From the NCBI RefSeq assembly GCF_026625785.1, contig NZ_CP113063.1, forward strand, positions 3,100,001 to 3,164,000: a stretch of DNA of 64,000 nucleotides. The letters run 5' to 3'. This DNA is from Gordonia sp. SL306 (GTDB lineage: Bacteria > Actinomycetota > Actinomycetes > Mycobacteriales > Mycobacteriaceae). Positions 17,737 through 25,477 of the stretch are shown here, piece after piece. Positions within the stretch are counted from its first letter, which is position 1. Every line of letters begins with the position of its first letter. Under the pieces are notes generated by a model. The model did no database searches. It had not been told where the DNA came from and saw nothing but the letters and a program-made list of their open reading frames with translations. A program made the translations under genes and the position numbers.

Positions 17737-17771
17737 CCGGGGTGGGCGGGGTGATCCTCTGCCCACCCCGG
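17737..17771 (+). terminator. Terminator hairpin between aceA and fadB2
   Basis: CCGGGGTGGGC (17737-17747) pairs perfectly with GCCCACCCCGG (17761-17771) around 13 bases, 43 bases after the aceA stop. No T-tract follows. It should at least attenuate read-through into fadB2. Confidence 0.65.
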
Positions 17772-17837
17772 GTTCGTCGCTATCCGGGGCCCGATCGATA
17801 GACCACCACCGAACTTTTCAGATTCGAGGAGCCGACC

Positions 17838-18722
17838 ATGGCAACCGAAAAGATCTCCCGCGTCGGCGTCATCGGCGCCGGTCAGATGGGTGCCGGCATC
17901 GCCGAGGTGTGCGCTCGCGCGCATGCGGACGTCCTTGTCTACGAGTCAACGCGCGAACTCGCTGCGGCCGGTCGTGCCCGAATCCTGCGGTCGCTCGATC
18001 GTGGCGTCTCCAGCGGGAAGCTGACCGAGCGTGAGCGCGAGCAGGCTGCCTGGCGCCTCCGGTTCACCTCCGATCTCGGCGACTTCGCCGATCGTCAGCT
18101 CGTCTGCGAGGCGGTCGTCGAGGACGAAGCGGTCAAGACCGAGATCTTCAAGGAACTCGACAAGGTCGTCACCGACCCGAACGCGGTGCTGGCGTCCAAC
18201 ACCTCGTCGATCCCGATCATGAAGCTGGGCATGGCCACCGCCAATGCCCACCGAGTGATCGGCATGCACTTTTTCAACCCGGTGCCCGTGCTCCCGCTGG
18301 TCGAGCTCGTCACCACTCTGATGACCACGCCGGAGGTCACCGAGCGCGCCGAGGCCTTCGCCCACGACATCCTGGGCAAGCAGGTCGTACGCTCGGCCGA
18401 TCGCTCCGGGTTCGTCGTCAACGCACTGCTCGTGCCGTATCTGCTCTCGGCCATTCGCATGGTGGAGAGCGGCTTCGCCACCGTCGAGGACATCGACAAG
18501 GCGATGGTGCTCGGATGTGCCCACCCCATGGGCCCGCTGAAGCTCACCGACCTCGTGGGCCTCGACACCGTGAAGGCCATCGCGGACAAGATGTACGAGG
18601 AGTTCAAGGAGCCGCTCTATTCGCCGCCGCCGCTGTTGCTGCGCATGGTGGAGGCTGGACGCCTCGGCAAGAAGGCCGGGCACGGCTTCTACCAATATGG
18701 CGAGAACGGCGCGAACAAGTAA
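17838..18722 (+). CDS. fadB2: 3-hydroxybutyryl-CoA dehydrogenase
   Basis: A 294-residue NAD(P)-dependent dehydrogenase oxidising (S)-3-hydroxyacyl-CoA to 3-ketoacyl-CoA. The N-terminal Rossmann motif is VGVIGAGQMGAGIAEV; the active-site segment HRVIGMHFFNPVPVLPLVELV contains the catalytic histidine; the C-terminal dimerisation domain ends GRLGKKAGHGFYQY. It matches the size and order of Rv0468, next to isocitrate lyase in M. tuberculosis. GAGGAG lies just before the ATG at 17838. It belongs functionally with aceA in short-chain fatty-acid use. Confidence 0.94.
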   Translation: MATEKISRVGVIGAGQMGAGIAEVCARAHADVLVYESTRELAAAGRARILRSLDRGVSSGKLTEREREQAAWRLRFTSDLGDFADRQLVCEAVVEDEAVKTEIFKELDKVVTDPNAVLASNTSSIPIMKLGMATANAHRVIGMHFFNPVPVLPLVELVTTLMTTPEVTERAEAFAHDILGKQVVRSADRSGFVVNALLVPYLLSAIRMVESGFATVEDIDKAMVLGCAHPMGPLKLTDLVGLDTVKAIADKMYEEFKEPLYSPPPLLLRMVEAGRLGKKAGHGFYQYGENGANK

Positions 18723-18803
18723 GCCGCACAAGCCCCTTCATGATGATCGGGTGAGCGAACCGAGGTCACCCATCGGGTCGGGAACTGCGGATAGGGTCTA
18801 CCG

Positions 18804-21131
18804 ATGACTAGCTCGACGCAGGAGATCGAATACGGATCGTCGATCCTGGGTTACCCTCGTATCGGCGCCCGCCGCGAGCTCAAGAAGGCGCTGGAGGATT
18901 ACTGGCATCAGGGCAGTTCGCTCGACCAGCTGCTCGCCGCCGGCCGGGAGATCGGCGACGGGATGTGGCGTGAACTCGCCGCCACCGGGCTCGAGCAGGT
19001 GCCCGGCAACATCTTCTCGTTCTACGACCACGTACTCGACAACGCGCTGCTGTTCGGTGCGGTACCCGCACGGTTCGAACCGTTGCGCGCCGGCCTCGCA
19101 CCGCTCGACCACTACTTCGCGATGGCACGCGGCACACCCGATTTCCCGCCGTTGGAGCTGGTGAAGTTCTTCAACACGAACTACCACTACCGGCAGCCGG
19201 AGATCGGTGTTGACACCGAGTTCTCGCTGACCGCGGCCCCGGAGTTCGCGCAACGGTTGCTGGACGAACACCGGCGTGCGAGCGCCGACGGAATCGAGTT
19301 GCGCCCGGTGATCCTCGGGCCGGTGAGCCTGTTGCTCCTGTCGAAGCCTGCGCCGGATGCGCCGGCGGATTTCCGACCACTCGATCGCCTCGATGATCTG
19401 TTACCCGCCTACGTCGACCTGTTGGAACGACTTGCCAAGCAGAACTGCAAGTGTGTCCAGCTCGATGAGCCGGCGTTCACCAGTGATCGGTCCGATGCCG
19501 AACTCGACTTGCTCGACCACGCCTATACGCAGCTGTCCCATGCGGGGCTGCGCCCGCGGTTGCTGGTCACGGGTCAGTACGGGGATTTCGGTGCGGCACT
19601 GCCGATCCTGGCGCGGACCCAGGTGGAGGCGATCGGCGTCGATCTGGTCAGCGAGCCGATGTCGGCAGCTGCGCTGGCGAAGGTCCCCGGGCTCAAGCGC
19701 AAGCGTCTGTATGCCGGCGTCATCGACGGGCGCAATGTGTGGAAAGCCGCCAAGGGCGGCAAGCTCGACTATCTGCTGGAGATCAAGAAGCACATCCCCG
19801 ACATCGTCGTCTCCACATCTTGCACACTGATGCATGTTCCGGTCGACAAGCTGATCGAGCCCGACATCCCCGGTGACGTCGCCGACCGATTGTCGTTCGC
19901 GAAGCAGAAGGTCGGTGAGGTGGTGGCGCTCGCGAAGGCCATCGCCGACGGTGCCCCCGAACACTGGTACACGCGACCTACGAAGGTCGACTTCAAGCTG
20001 AAACATGATGTACGGCAACGAGTTGCCAACATCCGTCCAGACCAACGCGAGCGTGCGCCGTACATCGAACGCAAGAAGGCGCAGGACAAGGCCCTTGGTC
20101 TGCCGATGGTGCCGACGTGCACCCTCGGCTCGTTTCCGCAGACCAGGGATGTCCAGCTGGCCCGCTACTACTACGGCCAGGGCCGGCTCGGCTGGGACGA
20201 CTACGCCGACCGCCTCAAGGAGGAGATCAGACGGGTCGTCGAATTGCAGGAGGACATCGGACTCGACGTGCTGGTGCACGGCGAACCCGAGCGCAACGAC
20301 ATGATCCAGTACTTCGCCGAGTTGATGGACGGCTACGCGTTCACCCACATGGGTTGGGTCCAGGTGTACGGCTCGAGATGCGTCCGGCCGCCGATCCTCT
20401 ACGGGGACATCAAACGTCGCGGACCGATGACGGTCGAGTGGATCACCTACGCGCAGTCGCTGACCGACAAACCGGTCAAGGCGATCCTGACCGGTCCGGT
20501 CACCATGCTCGCCCGTTCGTACGTACGCCAGGACCAGCCGCTGCATGAGACCGTCGAGCAGTTGGCGCTGGCGGTGCGTGACGAGGTGGCAGATCTGGAG
20601 AGGGCGGGGATCCGGATCATCCAGGTCGACGAGCCGTCGATCCGTGAACTCCTGCCTTTGCGAGAGCGGGGACGTGAGGGCTACCTCGACTGGGCGGTGG
20701 CGGCGTTCAAGCTCGCCGTCGGTGGTGCCAAGCCGGCCACCCAGATCCACACACACCTCGGCTATTCGTCCATCGCGCAGGTCGTCGAGGCGTTCGACGC
20801 CTTGGATGCGGACGTGACCTCGATCGTCGCGACCCGGTCGATCGATTGGGTGCTCGACGAACTTGCCAAGCGCGGCACGGCGATCCAGCGAGGCGTGGGT
20901 CCGGGCGTGTACGAGAGCCGGAGTGCGGCGATCCCCGACATCGACGAGATCGATGCGCGAATTCGACGCGCAACGAGCGCGATCGATCCGAAACGACTGT
21001 GGGTCAATCCCGATGGCGGTCTGAAGACGCGGCACTATTGGCAGCTCGAACCGTCGTTGCGCAACATGGTCGCCGCCGCTCGGCGCGAACGGCGGCGCAT
21101 CGCCGCGACGCAGACCGGCTCCGGCGACTGA
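18804..21131 (+). CDS. MetE homologue (cobalamin-independent methionine synthase fold) lacking zinc ligands
   Basis: A 775-residue two-domain protein, the normal length of MetE, which transfers a methyl group from 5-methyl-tetrahydropteroyl-polyglutamate to homocysteine. The N-terminal half has SSILGYPRIGARRELKKAL and TNYHYRQPEI; the catalytic half keeps TLGSFPQTRD, VHGEPERNDM, KPVKAILTGPVTM and QVDEPSIRE. The zinc site is not conserved: HTHLGYS keeps His651 but has Gly653 where MetE has Cys; SIVATRS has Val675 where MetE has Glu; NPDGGLKTR has Gly738 where MetE has Cys. In E. coli those ligands are His641, Cys643, Glu665 and Cys726. The reading frame is otherwise intact, so this may be a MetE paralogue with a changed reaction. 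The 81-base leader leaves no room for a cobalamin riboswitch. Confidence 0.88.
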   Translation: MTSSTQEIEYGSSILGYPRIGARRELKKALEDYWHQGSSLDQLLAAGREIGDGMWRELAATGLEQVPGNIFSFYDHVLDNALLFGAVPARFEPLRAGLAPLDHYFAMARGTPDFPPLELVKFFNTNYHYRQPEIGVDTEFSLTAAPEFAQRLLDEHRRASADGIELRPVILGPVSLLLLSKPAPDAPADFRPLDRLDDLLPAYVDLLERLAKQNCKCVQLDEPAFTSDRSDAELDLLDHAYTQLSHAGLRPRLLVTGQYGDFGAALPILARTQVEAIGVDLVSEPMSAAALAKVPGLKRKRLYAGVIDGRNVWKAAKGGKLDYLLEIKKHIPDIVVSTSCTLMHVPVDKLIEPDIPGDVADRLSFAKQKVGEVVALAKAIADGAPEHWYTRPTKVDFKLKHDVRQRVANIRPDQRERAPYIERKKAQDKALGLPMVPTCTLGSFPQTRDVQLARYYYGQGRLGWDDYADRLKEEIRRVVELQEDIGLDVLVHGEPERNDMIQYFAELMDGYAFTHMGWVQVYGSRCVRPPILYGDIKRRGPMTVEWITYAQSLTDKPVKAILTGPVTMLARSYVRQDQPLHETVEQLALAVRDEVADLERAGIRIIQVDEPSIRELLPLRERGREGYLDWAVAAFKLAVGGAKPATQIHTHLGYSSIAQVVEAFDALDADVTSIVATRSIDWVLDELAKRGTAIQRGVGPGVYESRSAAIPDIDEIDARIRRATSAIDPKRLWVNPDGGLKTRHYWQLEPSLRNMVAAARRERRRIAATQTGSGD

Positions 21132-21154
21132 TCGTCCGTGTTGACAGGAGATCA

Positions 21155-21179
21155 ACTGGTGGTGACATCCACCACCAGT
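21155..21179 (+). terminator. Hairpin after the metE-like gene
   Basis: ACTGGTGGTG (21155-21164) and CACCACCAGT (21170-21179) form a perfect 10-bp stem with a five-base loop, 24 bases after the stop codon and just before the hbhA promoter. Confidence 0.65.
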
Positions 21180-21192
21180 GCTAGCAGCATGC

Positions 21193-21220
21193 TTGCATTT
21201 GCTAGCAGATCGTGGATACT
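21193..21220 (+). promoter_or_regulatory. Promoter of the first hbhA gene
   Basis: TTGCAT (21193-21198) and GATACT (21215-21220) are spaced by 16 bases. The spacer contains GCTAGCA, and another GCTAGCA copy lies just upstream at 21180-21186. The whole element closely resembles the one at 28483-28511 upstream of the second hbhA operon, which supports it as a real promoter. The predicted start gives a leader of about 145 bases. Confidence 0.6.
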
Positions 21221-21371
21221 GGGAGATGGAACCAAGTAAATGGCCCCGATGCGCCATCAACTGCAACGGCGTTGTCGAGTGATCCGAGACCGTTGACCAT
21301 TCGACAGTATTTGTGCCACGGCGTATTTGGTGACCACACAATCTCAAATCACAACTCATGAGGAGTTCGCT

Positions 21372-22097
21372 GTGAGTGAATCCACACGCACGCTGGCCAA
21401 TCCGATCTATGCGGCCGTGGGAGCAGGCGACTATGTCGTCACCCAGTTCAACGACATCATCTCGCAGCTGCGCGAGCGCACCGAGTCCGCGTCGGAGAAT
21501 GCTCAGGCGCGCTTCGAGGAGACCCGCGGCACCGCCGCGGCACGCTTCGAGGAGACCAAGACCCGGATCGGGTCGCTGCCCGAGGACGTTCCGGCCGGCT
21601 TCGAGGAGCTGCGCGGCAAGATCAGCTCTGACGAGCTGCGCAAGGCCGCCGAGGGATACCTCGAGTCCGCCACCGAGTTCTACAACTCGCTCGCCGAGCG
21701 TGGCGAGGAGACGGTCGAGCGTCTTCGTCAGCAGCCGGTCGTCCAGGAGAACCTCGACCGTGCGGGCAAGGTCTACAGCGACGCCGTCGACCTGACCGAG
21801 GATACCCTCGGTGTGGTGTCGTCGCAGACGCGCGTCGTCGGTGAGCGCGCCGCCAAATTGGCCGGCCGGGTGAGCAGCCGGGTCGAGGACGTTGCCGTCG
21901 ACATCGAAGAGGCCGGCCAGACCATCAAGTCCAGTACCGCCGACGCCGCGGATGAGATCGGCGGCGCCGCAGGGACTGTCGAGGCCAAGGGTCGTACCGC
22001 CAACGCGTCGCCGGCGAAGAAGATCGCCGCTGCCAAGAAGGCGCCGGCAAAGAAGGCACCCGCCAAGAAGGCACCTGCCAAGAAGGCCGCCAACTAG
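21372..22097 (+). CDS. hbhA: Heparin-binding hemagglutinin-like protein, copy 1
   Basis: A 241-residue protein with the HbhA layout: a short N-terminal segment (PIYAAVGAGDYVVTQFNDII), a long charged coiled-coil (about residues 30-150) with SDELRKAAEGYLESATEFYN and SQTRVVGERAAKLAG as in M. tuberculosis HbhA, and a C-terminal tail of Lys/Ala/Pro repeats (KKAPAKKAPAKKAPAKK). In M. tuberculosis the lysine tail binds heparan sulfate and the protein is surface-associated; related proteins attach to lipid inclusions. The GTG at 21372 is chosen because AGGAG lies seven bases before it. Compared with copy 2 it has a longer region between coil and tail and a shorter tail. A perfect bidirectional terminator follows. 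Confidence 0.85.
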   Translation: MSESTRTLANPIYAAVGAGDYVVTQFNDIISQLRERTESASENAQARFEETRGTAAARFEETKTRIGSLPEDVPAGFEELRGKISSDELRKAAEGYLESATEFYNSLAERGEETVERLRQQPVVQENLDRAGKVYSDAVDLTEDTLGVVSSQTRVVGERAAKLAGRVSSRVEDVAVDIEEAGQTIKSSTADAADEIGGAAGTVEAKGRTANASPAKKIAAAKKAPAKKAPAKKAPAKKAAN

Positions 22098-22135
22098 ACG
22101 ACCTCAGCATGGGGCCGATCCGTTCGCCCCGTTCA

Positions 22136-22173
22136 CCGGAATCCACCTTTGCGCACGCGAAGGTGGATTCCGG
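22136..22173. terminator. Bidirectional terminator between convergent hbhA and XRE-cupin genes
   Basis: CCGGAATCCACCTT (22136-22149) pairs perfectly with AAGGTGGATTCCGG (22160-22173), a 14-bp stem with a ten-base loop, placed between the two convergent stop codons. Confidence 0.8.
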
Positions 22174-22202
22174 CGTTGTGGGGTGTGGTCGTCGCCGCGC
22201 GT

Positions 22203-22730
22203 TCACTGAGGTGGGGAGTGGATGGTGAGCACCGCGGTGGCACCGGTCTCGCTCCGGTAGGTGTGCTCGACGTCGCTGATCCACTGCAGGGTCTCGCCCG
22301 GTTCGGCGTGGCGTTCGGAACCTGCGCGACCGGCCTCGAGCGCGCCGGTCACCACATGGACGTTCTCGGTGACCGCTGCGCCGTGTGCGGGGGAGGTGCG
22401 GACCCCGCCGGGCAGGACGCGGAGCCAGAAGACCTCGGTGGTCGCGCCGTCCGGATGATGCTCGACGTGCAGGATCTGGGCGCGCAGGAACTCGCCGCTG
22501 CCCTCGGTCCCGGCCTCCTCGCCGAGAAGTGCGGTGAGCGGGACACCGAGCGGTCCGGCGACTGCGTACAGCGTGTCGAGAGTCGGATTGCGTTGCCCGG
22601 CTTCGATTTCCGACAGCGAACCCTTGCCGATCGAGGCGCGGCGGGCGAGCTCGGACAGGGAGAGTCCGCGGTCGGCGCGCAGGGCCGCGATTCGGTTGCC
22701 GACAGCTTGCCTGCGGTGTTCGACGGTCAC
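22203..22730 (-). CDS. XRE-cupin transcriptional regulator
   Basis: A 175-residue protein with an N-terminal XRE helix-turn-helix (about residues 8-62; LSLSELARRASIGKGSLSEI) and a C-terminal cupin domain (about 95-175) with LRVLPGGVRTSPAHG and ENVHVVTGALEAG. This architecture is typical of small regulators that sense a ligand in the cupin and control a neighbouring transporter. The GTG at 22730 is selected; a GTG at 22748 is an alternative. It is divergent from a benE-type transporter with a 70-base gap containing a small inverted repeat, so it probably controls that gene. Confidence 0.82.
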   Translation of the reverse strand: MTVEHRRQAVGNRIAALRADRGLSLSELARRASIGKGSLSEIEAGQRNPTLDTLYAVAGPLGVPLTALLGEEAGTEGSGEFLRAQILHVEHHPDGATTEVFWLRVLPGGVRTSPAHGAAVTENVHVVTGALEAGRAGSERHAEPGETLQWISDVEHTYRSETGATAVLTIHSPPQ

Positions 22731-22783
22731 AGGCCGTGATTCTTCCACCTCGATCGAGATCGCGTTCTGTTTACGGAACGTTT

Positions 22784-22796
22784 GAGGTAGCCTCAC
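22784..22796. promoter_or_regulatory. Operator candidate in front of the benE-like gene
   Basis: TGAGG (22784-22788) and CCTCA (22792-22796) form an inverted repeat around TAG, immediately upstream of the transporter start and inside the divergent promoter region of the XRE-cupin gene. Confidence 0.35.
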
Positions 22797-22800
22797 TCCG

Positions 22801-24006
22801 GTGACCAGCACAGCACAACCCGGTTTGCAGCAGCCGATCGTCGCGGGCATCGTCACTGCGCTCGTCGGGTTCACTTCGTCGTTCGCGGTGGTCACGGCCG
22901 GTTTGCGTGCGGTCGGCGCGACGGCTGAACAGGCGGCGTCGGGGCTGCTGGCCCTGACGGTGGTGTTCGGCGTGGGGATCATCGTCCTCAGCGTGCGAAC
23001 CCGTGCGCCGATCACGCTCGCCTGGTCGACTCCTGGGGCCGCGATGCTGGTCAGCATGGGTGCGTCCTACGACGCCGGGTGGCAGGCCGCGGTCGGCGCG
23101 TTCCTCGTTGTCGGGCTGTTGATCCTGGTCACCGGCCTGGTGCCCGCGTTGGGGGATCTGATCTCGCGGATCCCCACGCCGATCGCGCAGGCCATGCTCG
23201 CCGGTGTGCTGTTGACGCTGTGCCTCGCGCCGATGCATTCATTGGTGGATGTCCCCGCGCTGGCCATTCCCGTTCTGGGGGTCTGGCTGCTCGCGACACG
23301 GTGGCTGACCCGGTGGGCGCTGCCGCTGGCGCTGGTGACCGCGCTGGTGGTCATCGGTATCCACCTCGCCGTCGACGGCGCGGACGGCCTCGGTTCGGCG
23401 ACCTGGTTTCCGACGCTGTCGATCACCGCCCCGTCTTTCGACGCGGCGGCGATCATCGGCATCGCGGTGCCTCTGTTCATCGTGACCATGGCTTCGCAGA
23501 ACATCCCGGGTGTGGCGGTGCTGAGCTCGTTCGGATACGTGACGCCGTGGCGCGCCGCCATGTCCGTCACCGGGGTCGGCACCCTGGTCGCCGCGCCGTT
23601 CGGAGGCCACGCCATCAACCTCGCCGCGCTGTCGGCGGCGCTGGCCGCGGGCGACGAGGCCGGTCCGGATCGGGAACGACGCTGGGTAGCAGGCGTCTCC
23701 GCCGGGATCACCTATCTGGTGCTGGCCGGGTTGTCGGGAGTGTTGGTGACGATCGCGGCCGTTGCGCCCGGTGGCCTCGTGGAAGCCGTTGCCGGCCTTG
23801 CGCTTCTGGGGACATTTGCCAGCGCGATCGTCGGCGCGTTCACCGCGGTCGAGACACGTGTACCCGCCGCCCTGACGTTCGTCGCCGCCGCCTCCGGGGT
23901 CACCTTCTTCGGGATCGGGGGAGCGTTCTGGGGATTGGTGATCGGATTGGTGGCCTATGGGGTGCTGCGGGCGGGAGCACCGCGCTCAGCCGACACGACG
24001 AGATGA
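22801..24006 (+). CDS. BenE-family benzoate/aromatic acid transporter
   Basis: A 401-residue membrane protein with about twelve hydrophobic segments. BenE-family features include VGFTSSFAVV near the N-terminus, the signature GASYDAGWQAAVGAFLVVG at about residues 81-99, SRIPTPIAQAMLAGVLL, and VTMASQNIPGVAVLSSFGY with APFGGHAINLAALSAAL in the second half. The family contains the benzoate/H+ symporter BenE and the uncharacterised YdcO. No benzoate catabolic genes are nearby, so the substrate is open. The start is the GTG at 22801. It is probably regulated by the divergent XRE-cupin protein and is convergent with a WXG100-type gene. Confidence 0.87.
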   Translation: MTSTAQPGLQQPIVAGIVTALVGFTSSFAVVTAGLRAVGATAEQAASGLLALTVVFGVGIIVLSVRTRAPITLAWSTPGAAMLVSMGASYDAGWQAAVGAFLVVGLLILVTGLVPALGDLISRIPTPIAQAMLAGVLLTLCLAPMHSLVDVPALAIPVLGVWLLATRWLTRWALPLALVTALVVIGIHLAVDGADGLGSATWFPTLSITAPSFDAAAIIGIAVPLFIVTMASQNIPGVAVLSSFGYVTPWRAAMSVTGVGTLVAAPFGGHAINLAALSAALAAGDEAGPDRERRWVAGVSAGITYLVLAGLSGVLVTIAAVAPGGLVEAVAGLALLGTFASAIVGAFTAVETRVPAALTFVAAASGVTFFGIGGAFWGLVIGLVAYGVLRAGAPRSADTTR

Positions 24007-24026
24007 GGGCGCATCCGCCTCGTCGA

Positions 24027-24380
24027 TCAGAGATTCAGGGTCGATTCGCCCGGTTGCGCGGTCGCCGCTTCGATTCGCCCGGCTGATGAATCGTCGCTGG
24101 TGGTGTAGTGCACGGCAGAGGTTCGGAAATGGGTCGAATGGTCCCCCATCCGAGTGGTCAATGCCTGTGCGGCAGATCGCATCGACTCCAGGCGAGAGCT
24201 CACGGCAGCGGCCGACGCTCCGACCCAACCCGACGCCACCGCACTCTCGATCTCGGCGTGCGCGCCCGAATAGACATCGTCGGATTCCGATTGCCAGCCC
24301 GCGAGGCGATATCCATCGTGGTGCAGGTCGTCGGGCGACACCGCCACCTGATCAGATCGCGAGGATGCCCCGTCGCCCAT
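24027..24380 (-). CDS. Orphan WXG100/EspC-like small protein (type VII secretion substrate type)
   Basis: A 117-residue acidic helical protein. The middle contains SGWVGASAAAVSSRLESM, a W-x-G turn between two predicted helices as in WXG100/ESAT-6-like proteins; the flanking VSPDDLHHDGYRLAGW and the C-terminal HYTTSDDSSA (Y-x3-D) resemble the EspC/DUF2580 group. Such proteins form helical hairpins and are exported by ESX systems using a C-terminal YxxxD/E signal, which YTTSD fits. No ESX core genes (eccC, mycP) occur in this window, so the gene is an orphan. The ATG at 24380 has AAGGGGGG upstream. Exact family assignment is uncertain. Confidence 0.7.
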   Translation of the reverse strand: MGDGASSRSDQVAVSPDDLHHDGYRLAGWQSESDDVYSGAHAEIESAVASGWVGASAAAVSSRLESMRSAAQALTTRMGDHSTHFRTSAVHYTTSDDSSAGRIEAATAQPGESTLNL

Positions 24381-24580
24381 TGTGATCCCCCCTTTGCTGT
24401 GCGCAGCTGTTTCGACTGCCAAGATACATTCACGCCAGCACGGGGGCGGCAAGAACGTAGAGCGGGATTGAACTCGAGCCCTCGTGTTCCGTGGCAGGTC
24501 GTACACAACTGCAACGTGAGCGAGAGGCGATGACAATAATTGTCGCGGAACCCCCCCTCAGGTTGCATCTGTGTACGGAG

Positions 24581-25450
24581 TCAGTCGGCCAGCGCGGCCA
24601 CACGCTTCTTTTCCGTCTCGACGTCGAAGTCCGCCCTCGGCCATTCGAGGTCGAGACGCTCGAGAGCGTTGATCAGCAGCTCGCAGATCGCCAGTCGCGC
24701 AAACCATTTGCGGTCGGCCGGGATGAGGAACCAGGGCGCGTCGCTGCTGTCGCACCGGTCGAAGATCGCCTGGTAGGCCTCGAGATAGTCGTCCCAGAAG
24801 CCGCGTTCGTCGATGTCGCCGGGGTTGTATTTCCAGTACTTGTCCGGACGTTCGAGGCGTTCGGTCAAACGCGCCCTCTGCTCCGACTTCGACACCACCA
24901 TCGCGCATTTGATGACCGTCGTCCCCGACGCCACGAGGTCGCGCTCGAACTGGTTGATCACCTCGTAGCGCTTCTCCCACTCCGACTTCGGTACGAGATC
25001 GTGGACCCGCACGGGCAACACGTCCTCGTAATGGGAACGGTCGAAGATGCCGATCCGGCCGCCCGGTGGCAGGGCGCGATGCACGCGCCACAGGAAGTCG
25101 TGCGACAGCTCTTCCGGCGTCGGCTTGCCGAACCCCTAGATGGTGAGGCCCTGCGGATCGACCAGTCCTCCGACGTGACGAACGATCCCGCCCTTGCCGG
25201 CCGTGTCCATACCCTGCAGGACGAGCAGCACCGATCGCTTGTCGCCGGCTCGGCCATTGGCATACAGCAACTCCTGAAGATCGGCGAGGACGGCACCACG
25301 CTCGGTGAGAAGGGCTGCGCCACTGTCTTTGTCGCCCTCGAAACCAGGGGTGGACGATGGGTCGAATCCGGCGATCGGTCCGGTCGCCGTCACGCGCAGC
25401 GCCTCGACAGCGGGCGTGGTCCACCCGCCCGTTTTCGTGTGCTTACCCAT
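24581..25450 (-). pseudogene. PPK2-family polyphosphate kinase interrupted by an in-frame amber codon
   Basis: The frame from ATG 25450 encodes a PPK2-type nucleotide kinase, which transfers phosphate between polyphosphate and nucleotides. The first part has the Walker A-like LQGMDTAGKGG and HVGGLVDPQG. Codon 105 is TAG (25138-25136), and the same frame continues with GFGKPTPEELSHDFLWRVHR, FDRSHYEDVLPVRVH, DERGFWDDYLEAYQ and APWFLIPADRKWFAR up to the stop at 24581. With the stop read as an amino acid the product would be 289 residues, a normal PPK2 length. One base change, such as AAG (Lys) or CAG (Gln) to TAG, would explain it. It may be a recent pseudogene, a sequence error, or a case of read-through. 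The terminal part alone lacks the P-loop. Confidence 0.85.
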
Positions 25451-25477
25451 CGGTCGTGTCCTCCTGGTCGGGAAGTG

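Noticed and set aside
18723-18803. Cobalamin or SAM riboswitch in front of the metE-like gene
   Set aside because: Only 81 bases separate the genes, with no B12-box or terminator-antiterminator pair.
19401-21359. Long antisense open frame (652 codons) over the metE-like gene
   Set aside because: No recognisable motifs; mirrors codon bias of the sense gene.
24532-24544. GACAAT/ATTGTC palindrome as an operator for the WXG100-type gene
   Set aside because: It lies about 150 bases upstream, with no gene-specific evidence, and may be chance.
24558-25424. Alternative frame (288 codons) over the ppk2 remnant
   Set aside because: It is continuous but has no motif, while the PPK2 frame keeps family motifs on both sides of the stop.
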